Origin: Paraburkholderia bannensis NBRC 103871
Lineage (GTDB): Bacteria > Pseudomonadota > Gammaproteobacteria > Burkholderiales > Burkholderiaceae
Assembly: GCF_000685015.1 (NCBI RefSeq)
Contig: NZ_BAYA01000029.1
Span: 1-64,000, forward strand
Length of the DNA: 64,000 bases
Direction: 5' to 3'
The position numbers were made by a program, and so were the translations under genes. The notes under the pieces are model-generated. The model was not told where the DNA came from. It ran no database searches and saw nothing but the letters and a program-made list of their open reading frames with translations. This document shows positions 26,234-34,595 of this stretch, piece by piece (position 1 is the stretch's first letter; every line of letters starts with the position of its first letter).

Positions 26234-27037
26234 TTACGCGCTGGTGGCGCGCATCGCCCGGTATTCTCGCCGCACGATGTCCATGAGTTCCGCCACCGAA
26301 GTCAGTGCGCTCTTTTGTTCATACGTTACGCGGCCACGCTGCATCAACATGATGCGATCCGCGATATCGAGCGTCTGCGCATAGTTGTGCATGATCATGA
26401 TAATCGATAGCCCGCCCTTTTCCTTCAGGCGCATGACGAGGTCGATAATCAGCCCCGCCTCGCGCGCACCCATCGCCGCGAGCGGTTCGTCGAGCAGCAG
26501 GATTTTCGCGTTCGAATGCACGGCGCGCGCTACCGCGATGGCCTGGCGCTGACCGCCCGAAAGCCGCTCCACCGGCAGATCCACGGACGGCACATGCACG
26601 CCGATATCGTCCAGGCATTGCGCCGCGCGCTCGCGCATCTGCTTGTGGTCGAGCAGCTTGAACGGCCCGCGCCGCACGATCTCGCGGTTCAGGAACATGT
26701 TGTGGTAGATCGACAGCGAGTTCGCGAGCGCGAGATCCTGATAAACGCATTCGATCCCCAGCGAGCGCGCGTGATCGACGGAGCGCAGCAGCGTCTGCTG
26801 GCCGTCGATATGGAGCGTGCCGTCGGTTTGCTGATGAAAGCCCGTGAGGATTTTCACGAGCGTGGACTTGCCCGCGCCGTTGTCGCCCAGGATGCCCAGG
26901 ATCTCGCCCTTGCCCAGCGTGAGCGACACGCCGTCGAGCGCCGTGACCGCGCCAAAGCGCTTGACGATCTTGTCGCCGCGCAGCGCGAGCGGCGCTTCAG
27001 CATTAGCCGGGGGAGAGAACGCCTGCGATTCGTCCAT
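26234..27037 (-). CDS. CUT2 sugar ABC transporter, single-domain ATPase
   Basis: 267 residues from the ATG at 27037, which overlaps the permease stop codon (TGATG). One nucleotide-binding domain only: Walker A GDNGAGKSTLVK (about 50-61), signature LSGGQRQAIAVARAV, Walker B AKILLLDEPLAAMG, switch His in IMHNYAQTLD. Two copies must pair, as in the FrcA/fructose type, unlike the double-domain ATPases AraG and YtfR nearby. The first residues (MDESQAF) are unstructured. Substrate unassigned; translation is coupled to the permease and binding protein upstream. Confidence 0.9.
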   Translation of the reverse strand: MDESQAFSPPANAEAPLALRGDKIVKRFGAVTALDGVSLTLGKGEILGILGDNGAGKSTLVKILTGFHQQTDGTLHIDGQQTLLRSVDHARSLGIECVYQDLALANSLSIYHNMFLNREIVRRGPFKLLDHKQMRERAAQCLDDIGVHVPSVDLPVERLSGGQRQAIAVARAVHSNAKILLLDEPLAAMGAREAGLIIDLVMRLKEKGGLSIIMIMHNYAQTLDIADRIMLMQRGRVTYEQKSALTSVAELMDIVRREYRAMRATSA

Positions 27038-28044
27038 CAGCGGCCTCCCTTGCGGCGAATGCGGCCAACGTGGATGTTGAAAATCATCGCGGCCAGAATC
27101 GCGGCGCCCAGGATGATGTTGAACGTAAAGGCGTTGATGCCGATGAGCGTGAAGCCGTCGTTGAGGATGCCCAGCACGGCCGCGCCGATCAGCCCGCCTA
27201 CGATCGTGCCCGAGCCGCCCGTGAGCGGCGTGCCGCCGATCACGGCGGCGGCCACCGCGAGGAACATGATCTGGTTGCCGCCCGCCTGCGGATCGATCGA
27301 GGTGATGCGAAAGCCTTCCAGGATGCCGGTCAGCCCCGCGAGCACCGCCGCCAGGATGAAGTTGCCCAGCCGCAGCCGGTTGACCTGGATGCCGGCTTCG
27401 CTCGCGCCCAGCGGGTTTGCGCCCGCCGCCTGGGTATGCAGGCCCCAACGCGTATGGCGCAGCAGCGTGTGCATCACGACGGCGAGGGCGATCGTCCAGA
27501 GAATCTCGCTATAGCCCCATGCGCCCATGAAGCCCGCAAAAGCGGGGGAGCCCGGCGTCGGCGCGGGCGTGCCGCGCGAGACAGTGAGAGTGATGCCGTT
27601 GATCAGGAACAGCGTGCCGAGCGTGGTGACGAAGGAGGGCAGGCGCAACCACACCGTCACCGCGCCGTTCACGAAGCCGATGATCGCGGCGGCCACGAGC
27701 CCCGCGACCACGGCAAGCCACATCGGCGCGCCCGCATCGTTGGCGAACACCATCATGAACGGCGCGAAGGCGAACACCATGCCCGCCGACAGGTCGATGT
27801 CGCCGCCGATCATCAGCATGATTTCGCCGAACGCGATGATCGCCACCGGCGCGATGAACTGCGAGAGATTGACGAGGCTCGCGTCGGTGAGCAGGAAATC
27901 GTGGTTCGCGAACTCGAAGTACGCGGCCAGCAGCACCGCCACCAGCAGGATGCGCAACTCGGCCGCCCAGTGGGACGTCCATGACATACCCGCGCGCCGG
28001 GGCGCGCGGGCTTGAACCTTGCCGGGTTCGTTCACTGTGTCCAT
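27037..28044 (-). CDS. CUT2 sugar ABC transporter permease
   Basis: 335 residues from the ATG at 28044, which overlaps the binding-protein stop codon as TGATG; a GTG at 28047 is the alternative. RbsC/FrcC-like arrangement of about ten membrane helices; diagnostic EIMLMIGGDIDLSAGMVFAF near 95-114 and coupling loop AAGANPLGASEAGIQVNRLRLGNFILAAV. The C-terminal end is rich in Arg (HVGRIRRKGGR). Works with the single-domain ATPase encoded downstream. Both gene junctions overlap by one base, so expression of all three is tightly coupled. Confidence 0.92.
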   Translation of the reverse strand: MDTVNEPGKVQARAPRRAGMSWTSHWAAELRILLVAVLLAAYFEFANHDFLLTDASLVNLSQFIAPVAIIAFGEIMLMIGGDIDLSAGMVFAFAPFMMVFANDAGAPMWLAVVAGLVAAAIIGFVNGAVTVWLRLPSFVTTLGTLFLINGITLTVSRGTPAPTPGSPAFAGFMGAWGYSEILWTIALAVVMHTLLRHTRWGLHTQAAGANPLGASEAGIQVNRLRLGNFILAAVLAGLTGILEGFRITSIDPQAGGNQIMFLAVAAAVIGGTPLTGGSGTIVGGLIGAAVLGILNDGFTLIGINAFTFNIILGAAILAAMIFNIHVGRIRRKGGR

Positions 28045-29186
28045 CACGACTTGATTGCGCCGCTCATCGGCACGATTTGCGGCTTGGTGGTCTTGCCTTC
28101 ATAACGCGTCGAGGTGTTCAGGTACGGCTCGACCGTCGACTTCGTCACGAACTTCAGGCCCGTGTTGATGTTGGCCGGGCCCACCAACCCGCCCGAAGCG
28201 AGGAACACGAACGCTTCCATCACCGTATAGAAGCCTTGCACGTAAGGCTGCTGGTCGATGGTGAAGTCGAGGAAGCCTTCGTGAATGAGCTGGATGGTGG
28301 TGGGCAGCAGGTCGAAGCCGCCGCCATGCACGCCCTTGGACGGCAGGTTCGATTCCTTCATGACCTGCGCGACGCCCTGGGTGCTGCCTGCATCGACGGC
28401 GAACATGCCCTTGAGGTCCTGGTGGCCCAGGTAGAACGACTTGATCTTCGAGAGTTCCTCGTTGACGGTCGCGCCCGTGGCCACGGTCTGGATGTCGATC
28501 TTCTTGCCGGACTTCTTGATGGCGTCGCTCGCGCCGTCAAGACGCGGCTGGATGTTCAACTGCCCGGGCGTTGCGATGAAGAGCGCCACCATGCCGCTGT
28601 CGATCAGGCTGACGATGCGCTCGCCCATCTGATATCCCGACAGGTACAGATCCTGGCCGATGTACGCGAGGCGCGGATTGCTTTTGCCGCGCGGCGCGTC
28701 GGCGTTATAGGCGAACACCGGAATGCCCGCGTCCAGCGCGGCCTGGATTGGCTTGTCGAAGGCGCTGGGATCGACGATCGGCACGGCGATGGCGTCGGCC
28801 TTGGCGGCAATGGCGGAGTTGACCGCGCGCACCATTTCGCCCGCATCGGAAGTCGCCGAGCCCGTCCACTGATAGTCCATGCCGAACATCGAGCAGGCGT
28901 CCTGGATGCCGTACTGCGTCGGCACGAAGAACGGGTTCGTGGTGACGTGGTTGACGAACACGATCTTCCACTTCTTGTGCGAAGGGAAGGCCATTTCGGC
29001 GGCCTGCGCCGGGGAAATCAGGCCGCCTGCGCCGCCGCCCAGCGCACCCATCAGCGACAGCGCCGCGCCCAGGCCCGCGCCCTGCATCAGGCCGCGCCGC
29101 GTGGCGTTCAGGCCGCTGCCGGCGCCGTTATCGTGCTCTTTATCGTGTTGCTTCGTGTCCTTGTCGTCATCCCGTTGCTGCGCCAT
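28044..29186 (-). CDS. CUT2 sugar ABC transporter substrate-binding protein with Tat-type signal
   Basis: 380 residues. The N-terminus is unusually long and charged, then twin arginines (TRRGLMQGAG, Arg30-Arg31), a hydrophobic stretch and cleavage after AQA near 62, so it is probably exported folded by the Tat pathway; most sugar-binding proteins use Sec. The mature fold is periplasmic-binding-protein type 1: FVNHVTTNPFFVPTQYG, AIAVPIVDPSAFDKPIQAALDAGIPVFAYNADAP, GQDLYLSGYQMGERI. It is the first gene of the three-gene transporter. The ligand cannot be read from sequence; the first binding loop resembles those of pentose/ketose binders. Expression is probably controlled by the GntR gene at the operon end. 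Confidence 0.85.
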   Translation of the reverse strand: MAQQRDDDKDTKQHDKEHDNGAGSGLNATRRGLMQGAGLGAALSLMGALGGGAGGLISPAQAAEMAFPSHKKWKIVFVNHVTTNPFFVPTQYGIQDACSMFGMDYQWTGSATSDAGEMVRAVNSAIAAKADAIAVPIVDPSAFDKPIQAALDAGIPVFAYNADAPRGKSNPRLAYIGQDLYLSGYQMGERIVSLIDSGMVALFIATPGQLNIQPRLDGASDAIKKSGKKIDIQTVATGATVNEELSKIKSFYLGHQDLKGMFAVDAGSTQGVAQVMKESNLPSKGVHGGGFDLLPTTIQLIHEGFLDFTIDQQPYVQGFYTVMEAFVFLASGGLVGPANINTGLKFVTKSTVEPYLNTSTRYEGKTTKPQIVPMSGAIKS

Positions 29187-29414
29187 TGTCTTCCTCCGAT
29201 TCTCGTTGTCGTGGGTCGAACTGCTCGACGTTGCAATGCTTGCGTCGAGGGTATGCAGATGCTGGACGGCACCGGGAGTGAGTGGAACGCGCGCCTGTGA
29301 CGCGCACGCGCAGCCAGGTTCGGAATCGCGGCGAGATGGGGCAGCGTGCCGCGCGGTACCGCAAAAATCTTAGTGCAGGGCCGATGCGGCTCCTAATCCA
29401 TGTATACCCCTAAC

Positions 29415-29425
29415 TAGTCGGACTA
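29415..29425. promoter_or_regulatory. Candidate FadR/GntR operator
   Basis: TAGTC-G-GACTA fits the FadR-subgroup pattern TnGTnnnACnA. It lies about 230 bp upstream of the first gene of the GntR-linked transporter. Related ATAG-N5-CTAT elements occur at 34485 and 34551, upstream of the divergent ytfQ and dehydratase genes. Confidence 0.4.
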
Positions 29426-29449
29426 TTTTTCACGCTTCGTCATGCTTCG

Positions 29450-30583
29450 TCATGCTTCGCGCGGCGGCGTTGCCAGGCGCGCCTGCTGCATCGGATCGAG
29501 CGGCGCTTCAGTGGGCGCGGTGGCGCGTCTTGTGCGCGGTGCGCCCTTGCCGCTGCCGGTCGATTTGCGGCGTGCCGCGTGACGTTCGGTGGCGCGTTGC
29601 AGCAAACAGAACGCGCAGAGCAGGGCGCCGATCACGATGCGCGTCCACCAGGAACTGAGCGTGCCGTCGAAGGTGATGAGCGTCTGGATCGTGCCGAGAA
29701 TGCCCACGCCGAACACCGAGCCAATCACGTACCCCACGCCGCCCGTGAGCAGCGTGCCGCCAATCACCGTAGCGGCGATGGCGTCGAGCTCCATGCCCTG
29801 CGCCTGGAGCCCGTAACCGGAGAGCACATAGAGCGTGAACACCACGCCGCCCAGCGCCGAACAGAAGCCCGAGAGCGCATACACGCCGATCTTGGTGCGC
29901 GCCACGGGCAGGCCCATCAGCAGCGCGGAGCGCTCGTTGCCGCCGATCGCATAGACGTTGCGCCCGAAGCGCGTGAAATGCGCGATCACGATGCCGGCGG
30001 CCAGCATGGCGAGCGCGGTCAGCGACCCGGTCGTGAGCGAGCCGCTGCCCACCGGAATGCTGAATTCGGAGAGCGCGTGGAAACCGGCGTCGTTGATCTG
30101 GATGGATTCGGTGGTGATGAGAAAGCACGCGCCGCGCGCGAGGAACATGCCCGCGAGCGTGATGATGAAGGGCTGCAGGCGGAAGAAGTGGATCAGCGCA
30201 CCCATCGCCGCGCCATACAGCGTGCCGAGCGCCAGCACGAGCGGCACGACCACGGCCACGGGCCAGTGCAGCTTTTCGGTGCCCACGGCGCAGAGGATCG
30301 TGGTGAGCGCCACCACCGCGCCCACCGACAGGTCGATGCCGCCCGAGATGATCACGAACGTCATGCCGATGGCGACGATCAGCAGGAACGCATTATCGAC
30401 GAGGAGTCCGAACAATACCTGGAGCGAGAAGAAGCCCGTATACATCACCGAGCCGAAGCCAAACAGCGCAGCGAACAACAGCACGGTGACGACGATGGGC
30501 AGGATGCGCGGATCGACGAAGCGAGCGACGCCGCGCCGCCAGGCGCTGGGTGCATCGACGGGGCGGGAAGCGGGACGGTTCAT
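29450..30583 (-). CDS. yjfF: Galactofuranose-type ABC transporter permease YjfF
   Basis: 377 residues. RbsC-like topology of about nine to ten helices: FVIISGGIDLSVGAVVALTTIL near 76-97, QPFIITLAGMFLARGACFLI, and loop AIGGNERSALLMGLPVARTK. The MGLPVARTK and EKLHWP features and gene order after ytfT match E. coli yjfF. The C-terminal 45 residues (STGSGKGAPRTRR...) are an unstructured extension absent from the E. coli protein. It is the second permease of the YtfQRT-YjfF importer, encoded last; two 10-bp repeats (GCTTCGTCAT) cover the stop codon. Confidence 0.9.
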   Translation of the reverse strand: MNRPASRPVDAPSAWRRGVARFVDPRILPIVVTVLLFAALFGFGSVMYTGFFSLQVLFGLLVDNAFLLIVAIGMTFVIISGGIDLSVGAVVALTTILCAVGTEKLHWPVAVVVPLVLALGTLYGAAMGALIHFFRLQPFIITLAGMFLARGACFLITTESIQINDAGFHALSEFSIPVGSGSLTTGSLTALAMLAAGIVIAHFTRFGRNVYAIGGNERSALLMGLPVARTKIGVYALSGFCSALGGVVFTLYVLSGYGLQAQGMELDAIAATVIGGTLLTGGVGYVIGSVFGVGILGTIQTLITFDGTLSSWWTRIVIGALLCAFCLLQRATERHAARRKSTGSGKGAPRTRRATAPTEAPLDPMQQARLATPPREA

Positions 30584-30643
30584 GCGGCAGGTTCCGGAAA
30601 AGTCCTTGAAGGGCGTGTGGCTTCTGAGCGATCAGCAGTGCGC

Positions 30644-31702
30644 TCAGGCGCGCGCCCGGCGGCTCGTCGCAAGACGGCGTAGCTGCGCCGCCAGGAACGC
30701 ACGCGCGGCGGGCGACTGGATCACGCTCACGACCAGCACGACCACGGCCTTGACTACGAGCGTTGCTTCGGGCGGCACGCCGATCGAATACGTCGTGTAA
30801 GTGAGCGTCTGGATGATGAGCGCGCCCAGCACCGTGCCCGCCAGGCTAAAGCGCCCGCCCGACAGCGACGTGCCGCCCAGCGTCACGGCCAGGATCGCAT
30901 CGAGTTCGAGCAGCAGGCCCGCGTTGTTGCCGTCGGCGCTGCGCACGTTCGAGCTGATGAGAATGCCCGCAATCGACGCGGTCAGGCCGCAGAACGCATA
31001 CGCGCCGAACACCACGGCCTGCGACGACAGCCCCGCGAGCCGCGCGGCCACCGGATTCACGCCGATCGAACGGATAAACAGCCCAAGCGCCGTACGGTTG
31101 ACGATCAGCACGGTGAGCGCCGTCACGGCAATGGCGATCCACACCGCGCAGGGCACGAGCGCGAGATAGCCGCCGCCCGCATAGAGATAGCCCTTCGCGC
31201 CAATCGGGATGATCTGCCCGCCCGTGAGCAGCTGCGCGACGCCGCGCCCGGCCACCATCAGGATGAGCGTGGCGATGATCGGCTGCATGCCGATGAAGGC
31301 GACCAGCAACCCGTTCCACATGCCCGCGAACAGGCCGACCGCGAGTGCCGCGCCGAACGCCATGCCCACGCGCGTGGGATCGTCGGCAAGTACCGTGGCC
31401 GCCGCCGCGCCCGCGATGGCGACCACCGCGCCCACGGAAATATCGATGCCGCGCGTGGCGATCACGAGCGTCATGCCCAGCGACACCACCACGAGCGGCG
31501 CGGCGCGCATGAGGATGTCGACCGGCGCGCCGAACAGATGGCCGCCGAGCAGCGTGATCGACAGGAAGTTCGCGCGGTGCGCGACGTCCACGGCGAACAG
31601 CGCGACCAGCGTGACGACGGGCCACACGAGCGGGTGGCGCAGCAGCAGGGCAAGCCAGGACGGCAGGCCCGAAGGCAGTCCCGAATTCGGACGGGTGTTC
31701 AT
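30644..31702 (-). CDS. ytfT: Galactofuranose-type ABC transporter permease YtfT
   Basis: 352 residues from the ATG at 31702, overlapping the ytfR stop codon by four bases (ATGA). A longer frame continues into ytfR but is a shadow. RbsC-like membrane protein: VIATRGIDISVGAVVAIAGAAAATVLA near 90-116, QPIIATLILMVAGRGVAQLLTGG, and loop SIGVNPVAARLAGLSSQAVVF. The I-D-I-S-V-G-A motif and TGGQIIPIG agree with YtfT. Forms a heterodimeric channel with YjfF, encoded 60 bp downstream. Confidence 0.9.
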   Translation of the reverse strand: MNTRPNSGLPSGLPSWLALLLRHPLVWPVVTLVALFAVDVAHRANFLSITLLGGHLFGAPVDILMRAAPLVVVSLGMTLVIATRGIDISVGAVVAIAGAAAATVLADDPTRVGMAFGAALAVGLFAGMWNGLLVAFIGMQPIIATLILMVAGRGVAQLLTGGQIIPIGAKGYLYAGGGYLALVPCAVWIAIAVTALTVLIVNRTALGLFIRSIGVNPVAARLAGLSSQAVVFGAYAFCGLTASIAGILISSNVRSADGNNAGLLLELDAILAVTLGGTSLSGGRFSLAGTVLGALIIQTLTYTTYSIGVPPEATLVVKAVVVLVVSVIQSPAARAFLAAQLRRLATSRRARA

Positions 31703-33219
31703 CGGCGGTCTCCGGCGATGAGGTTGTAGACCTCGTGTTCCGAGCGCGATGCGCCCGCCAGTTCGGCGACTTTGCGGCGGTCGCGCAGCACGGCGATGCG
31801 GTCGCTCACGCGCACGACCTCGCTGATTTCGGACGAGATGAACAGGATGCCGAGACCCTTCGCGCAAAGCGCGCGCACGCGATCCATGATTTCGAACTTG
31901 GCGGCGACGTCGATGCCGCGCGTGGGTTCGTCGAGGATCAGCAGGCGCGGCTCGGTGGCGAGCCAGCGTGCAAGCAGCACCTTCTGCTGGTTGCCGCCCG
32001 AAAGCAGGCCGATGGGCTGCTCCGCATCGCGCGCCTTGATGCCGAGCTGCGCGATGTACTGGTTGGCGATTTCGCGCTGCCGCGCACGGCCGATCATGCG
32101 CCACCAGCCTAGCTGCGCCTGCAAGGCCAGCACGATGTTTTCGCGGATCGACAGGTCGGCGACGATGCCTTCCTTCTTGCGGTCTTCGGGGCAATAGGCC
32201 ATGCCGTGCTTGACGGCGTCGCGCGGCGACGAGAGCTTGACGGTCTTGCCGTCGATGCGCACCGCGCCCGCATCGGCCTTGTCCGCGCCAAACAGGAGGC
32301 GTGCCGTTTCCGTGCGCCCGGAACCGAGCAGGCCCGCCAGGCCCAGGATCTTGCCGGGCTGCACTTCCAGGTCGAGCGGATTGAGCACGCCGCGCCGCGC
32401 GACGCCTTGCGCGGCGAGATACGGTGCCTGGGTGCTCGCTGCGGCGTCGTCGTGATGCGGCGCTTCGGCTTGCGCGAGGCGCTCGCCTGCATTCTGGAGT
32501 CCTACCATCTTGGCGACCAGCGTCTGCACCGGCAGGTCGGCGGCGAGATATTCGCCTTCGCGCTCGCCGTTGCGCATCACCGTGATGCGGTCGGAGATCG
32601 CGTAGGTCTGCTCCAGAAAATGCGTGACGAACAGAATCGCAATGCCCGACGCCTTGAGCTTGCGCAGCACCTCGAACAGGCGCGCGACTTCGCCTTCGTC
32701 GAGGCTGGAAGTCGGCTCGTCGAGAATCAGGATGCGCGCATCGACCGACACCGCGCGCGCGATCGCCACCATCTGCTGCATGGCGATCGGGTAGGTATCG
32801 AGCGATTGCGTGACGTCGAGCGAAAGATTGAGTTGCGCGAGCGCTTCGGCGGCGCGGCGGTGGATCGTTTTCCAGTCGATCAGGCCGCGTTTGCGCGGCT
32901 GGCGGCCCGCGAAGATATTCTCCGCCACCGAAAGATTCGGGCAGAGATTGACCTCCTGATAGAGCGTCTGGATGCCCGCGGCTTCGGCTTCCTGCGGCGT
33001 CGAAAAGCGCACGGATCGACCGGCAAGACGGATTTCACCGGCTTCCGGTTCGTGCACGCCGGTGAGCACGTTGATCAGCGTGGACTTGCCCGCGCCGTTC
33101 TGGCCCATCAGCGTGTGGACTTCTCCGGGGAACAGACGAAAATCGACCCCGTCGAGCGCACGCACGCCGGGGAAAGTTCGCGACAGGCCAACGGTTTCAA
33201 GCAGCGGCGTTGCGCTCAT
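31699..33219 (-). CDS. ytfR: Galactofuranose-type ABC transporter ATP-binding protein YtfR
   Basis: 506 residues from the ATG at 33219. Two nucleotide-binding domains: Walker A GQNGAGKSTLIN (about 38-49), Walker B ARILILDEPTSSLDEGE; second half with degenerate GLLGSGRTETARLL, signature LLSGGNQQKVLLARWL and Walker B PRLLILDEPTRGIDVAA. The order ytfQ-ytfR-ytfT-yjfF on one strand is that of E. coli. A linker of about 25 residues (AEAPHHDDAAASTQ) between the halves is longer than usual. It powers import of galactofuranose. Confidence 0.93.
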   Translation of the reverse strand: MSATPLLETVGLSRTFPGVRALDGVDFRLFPGEVHTLMGQNGAGKSTLINVLTGVHEPEAGEIRLAGRSVRFSTPQEAEAAGIQTLYQEVNLCPNLSVAENIFAGRQPRKRGLIDWKTIHRRAAEALAQLNLSLDVTQSLDTYPIAMQQMVAIARAVSVDARILILDEPTSSLDEGEVARLFEVLRKLKASGIAILFVTHFLEQTYAISDRITVMRNGEREGEYLAADLPVQTLVAKMVGLQNAGERLAQAEAPHHDDAAASTQAPYLAAQGVARRGVLNPLDLEVQPGKILGLAGLLGSGRTETARLLFGADKADAGAVRIDGKTVKLSSPRDAVKHGMAYCPEDRKKEGIVADLSIRENIVLALQAQLGWWRMIGRARQREIANQYIAQLGIKARDAEQPIGLLSGGNQQKVLLARWLATEPRLLILDEPTRGIDVAAKFEIMDRVRALCAKGLGILFISSEISEVVRVSDRIAVLRDRRKVAELAGASRSEHEVYNLIAGDRR

Positions 33220-33331
33220 GGGCAGGCACCGTAAAAGAACGAAGTGCTAACTAATCGTGCCGAAAAATACGTGGCGCCTGTCACGTTCGATGCCCGCGAC
33301 AAGCGCCACTCCCTGCACCCCCACCTGCCAC

Positions 33332-34309
33332 TCAATACTTGCGCGACGGCAGCGTCTGGGCCGCGACGTCCATCGGGAACACGGTCTCGTTCGTGACGAT
33401 GCGCTTGGGCAGTTGCTTGCCCGCCACCACGTCCTTCACGGCCGTCATCAGTTGCGGCCCGAGCAGCGGGCTGCATTCGACATCGACGTTCATCTTGCCG
33501 GCGATCATCGCTTCGAAGCCGCCTTTGGTGGCGTCGAACGACACCACGCTCACGTCCTTGCCCGGCTTCATGCCGGCTTCTTCCATGGCCTGGATCGCGC
33601 CGAGCGCCATGTCGTCGTTATGCGCGTAGACCACGTTGATCTTGTTGCCGTAGCTCTTGGCGAAGGCTTCCATGACCTGCTTGCCGCCCGCGAGCGTGAA
33701 GTCGCCGCTTTGCGAGGCGATGATCTTGAACTTCGGATCGTTCTTGATCACTTCGATCAGGCCTGCGTGACGGTCGTTGGCCGGAGCGGAGCCGACGGTG
33801 CCCTGCAATTCGACAATATTGATCGGCCCGGGATTGCTCTTGTAGTGGTCTTCGAGCCATTTGCCCGCGCGGCGGCCTTCTTCCAGGAAGTCCGAGCCGA
33901 TCATCGTGACGTACAGCGATTGATCCTTCACGTCGATGTTGCGGTCAGTGAGGATCACCGGAATCTTCGCGCGCTTCGCTTCCTGGAGCACCGGCTCCCA
34001 GCCCGATTCGACCACCGGCGAGAACGCGATCACGTCGACTTTCTGCGCGATATACGAGCGGATCGCCTTGATCTGGTTTTCCTGCTTCTGCTGGGCGTCC
34101 GAGAACTTGAGATTGATGCCTGCGTCCTTGGCGGCGGCCTTCACCGAAACGGTGTTGGCGGTGCGCCATGCGCTTTCCGCGCCGACCTGGGCGAAACCCA
34201 GCGTAATCTGTTTGTCTTCGGCGTGGGCGACGCCCGCTGCCAAAGTGAAGGCAGAAAGGGCCGCCGCTGCTGCGACGAACCCGCTCACCATGCGAGTTGC
34301 CAGTTTCAT
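33332..34309 (-). CDS. ytfQ: Galactofuranose-binding periplasmic protein YtfQ
   Basis: 325 residues from the ATG at 34309; the frame continues upstream to 34384 but the true start has the signal peptide (MKLATRMVSGFVAAAAALSAF, cleavage after AHA near 30). Strong segment-wise agreement with E. coli YtfQ: GFAQVGAESAWRTANT, FSDAQQKQENQIKAIRSYIAQ, ESGWEPVLQEAKRAKIPVILTDR, IDVKDQSLYVT, VVYAHNDDMALGAIQAMEEAG. YtfQ prefers the furanose form of galactose and also binds arabinofuranose. It is divergent from the second dehydratase gene, across 286 bp holding two ATAG-N5-CTAT elements. Confidence 0.94.
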   Translation of the reverse strand: MKLATRMVSGFVAAAAALSAFTLAAGVAHAEDKQITLGFAQVGAESAWRTANTVSVKAAAKDAGINLKFSDAQQKQENQIKAIRSYIAQKVDVIAFSPVVESGWEPVLQEAKRAKIPVILTDRNIDVKDQSLYVTMIGSDFLEEGRRAGKWLEDHYKSNPGPINIVELQGTVGSAPANDRHAGLIEVIKNDPKFKIIASQSGDFTLAGGKQVMEAFAKSYGNKINVVYAHNDDMALGAIQAMEEAGMKPGKDVSVVSFDATKGGFEAMIAGKMNVDVECSPLLGPQLMTAVKDVVAGKQLPKRIVTNETVFPMDVAAQTLPSRKY

Positions 34310-34484
34310 GCGTGTCTCCGATGTCGCTCTGTAGTTTTTTAATTCACGGCGCATCACCCGCGTCCTGCATCCCGCGTCCATCACGGCCGGACAGAATCAC
34401 GAGAAAATCGCGCCATCCCAAACCCGCGGTCACCCTTGGGTCGTTGCCTTGCCTTTCTGAACTGCATCGCTGCTCTTTTTCTGA

Positions 34485-34563
34485 ATAGGCAAACTATATG
34501 CAACAGGAGTGGCCGTTTTTATTAGCGTTTTCCCGATCATTCAGGCCTATATAGTCATGCTAT
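34485..34563. promoter_or_regulatory. Pair of ATAG-N5-CTAT elements in the divergent promoter region
   Basis: ATAG-GCAAA-CTAT at 34485-34497 and ATAG-TCATG-CTAT at 34551-34563, 66 bp between centres, upstream of the dehydratase and ytfQ starts. A similar element occurs at 29414-29426 (CTAG-TCGGA-CTAT). They may be sites for one shared regulator such as the GntR protein at 25458. Confidence 0.45.
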
Positions 34564-34595
34564 TTATGGGTCTTTCTCACAAAGTGGGCAAAGCC

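Noticed and set aside
26234..27448. 404-codon version of the single-domain ATPase
   Set aside because: Upstream part is an out-of-frame reading of the permease gene; the ATG at 27037 overlaps its stop codon and gives the standard size.
30644..32194. Extended ytfT frame running into ytfR
   Set aside because: The N-terminal 164 codons are an out-of-frame reading of ytfR; ytfT starts at 31702 with a normal four-base overlap.
34485..34563. tRNA or small RNA in the divergent promoter region
   Set aside because: No cloverleaf or terminator; only short dyads.
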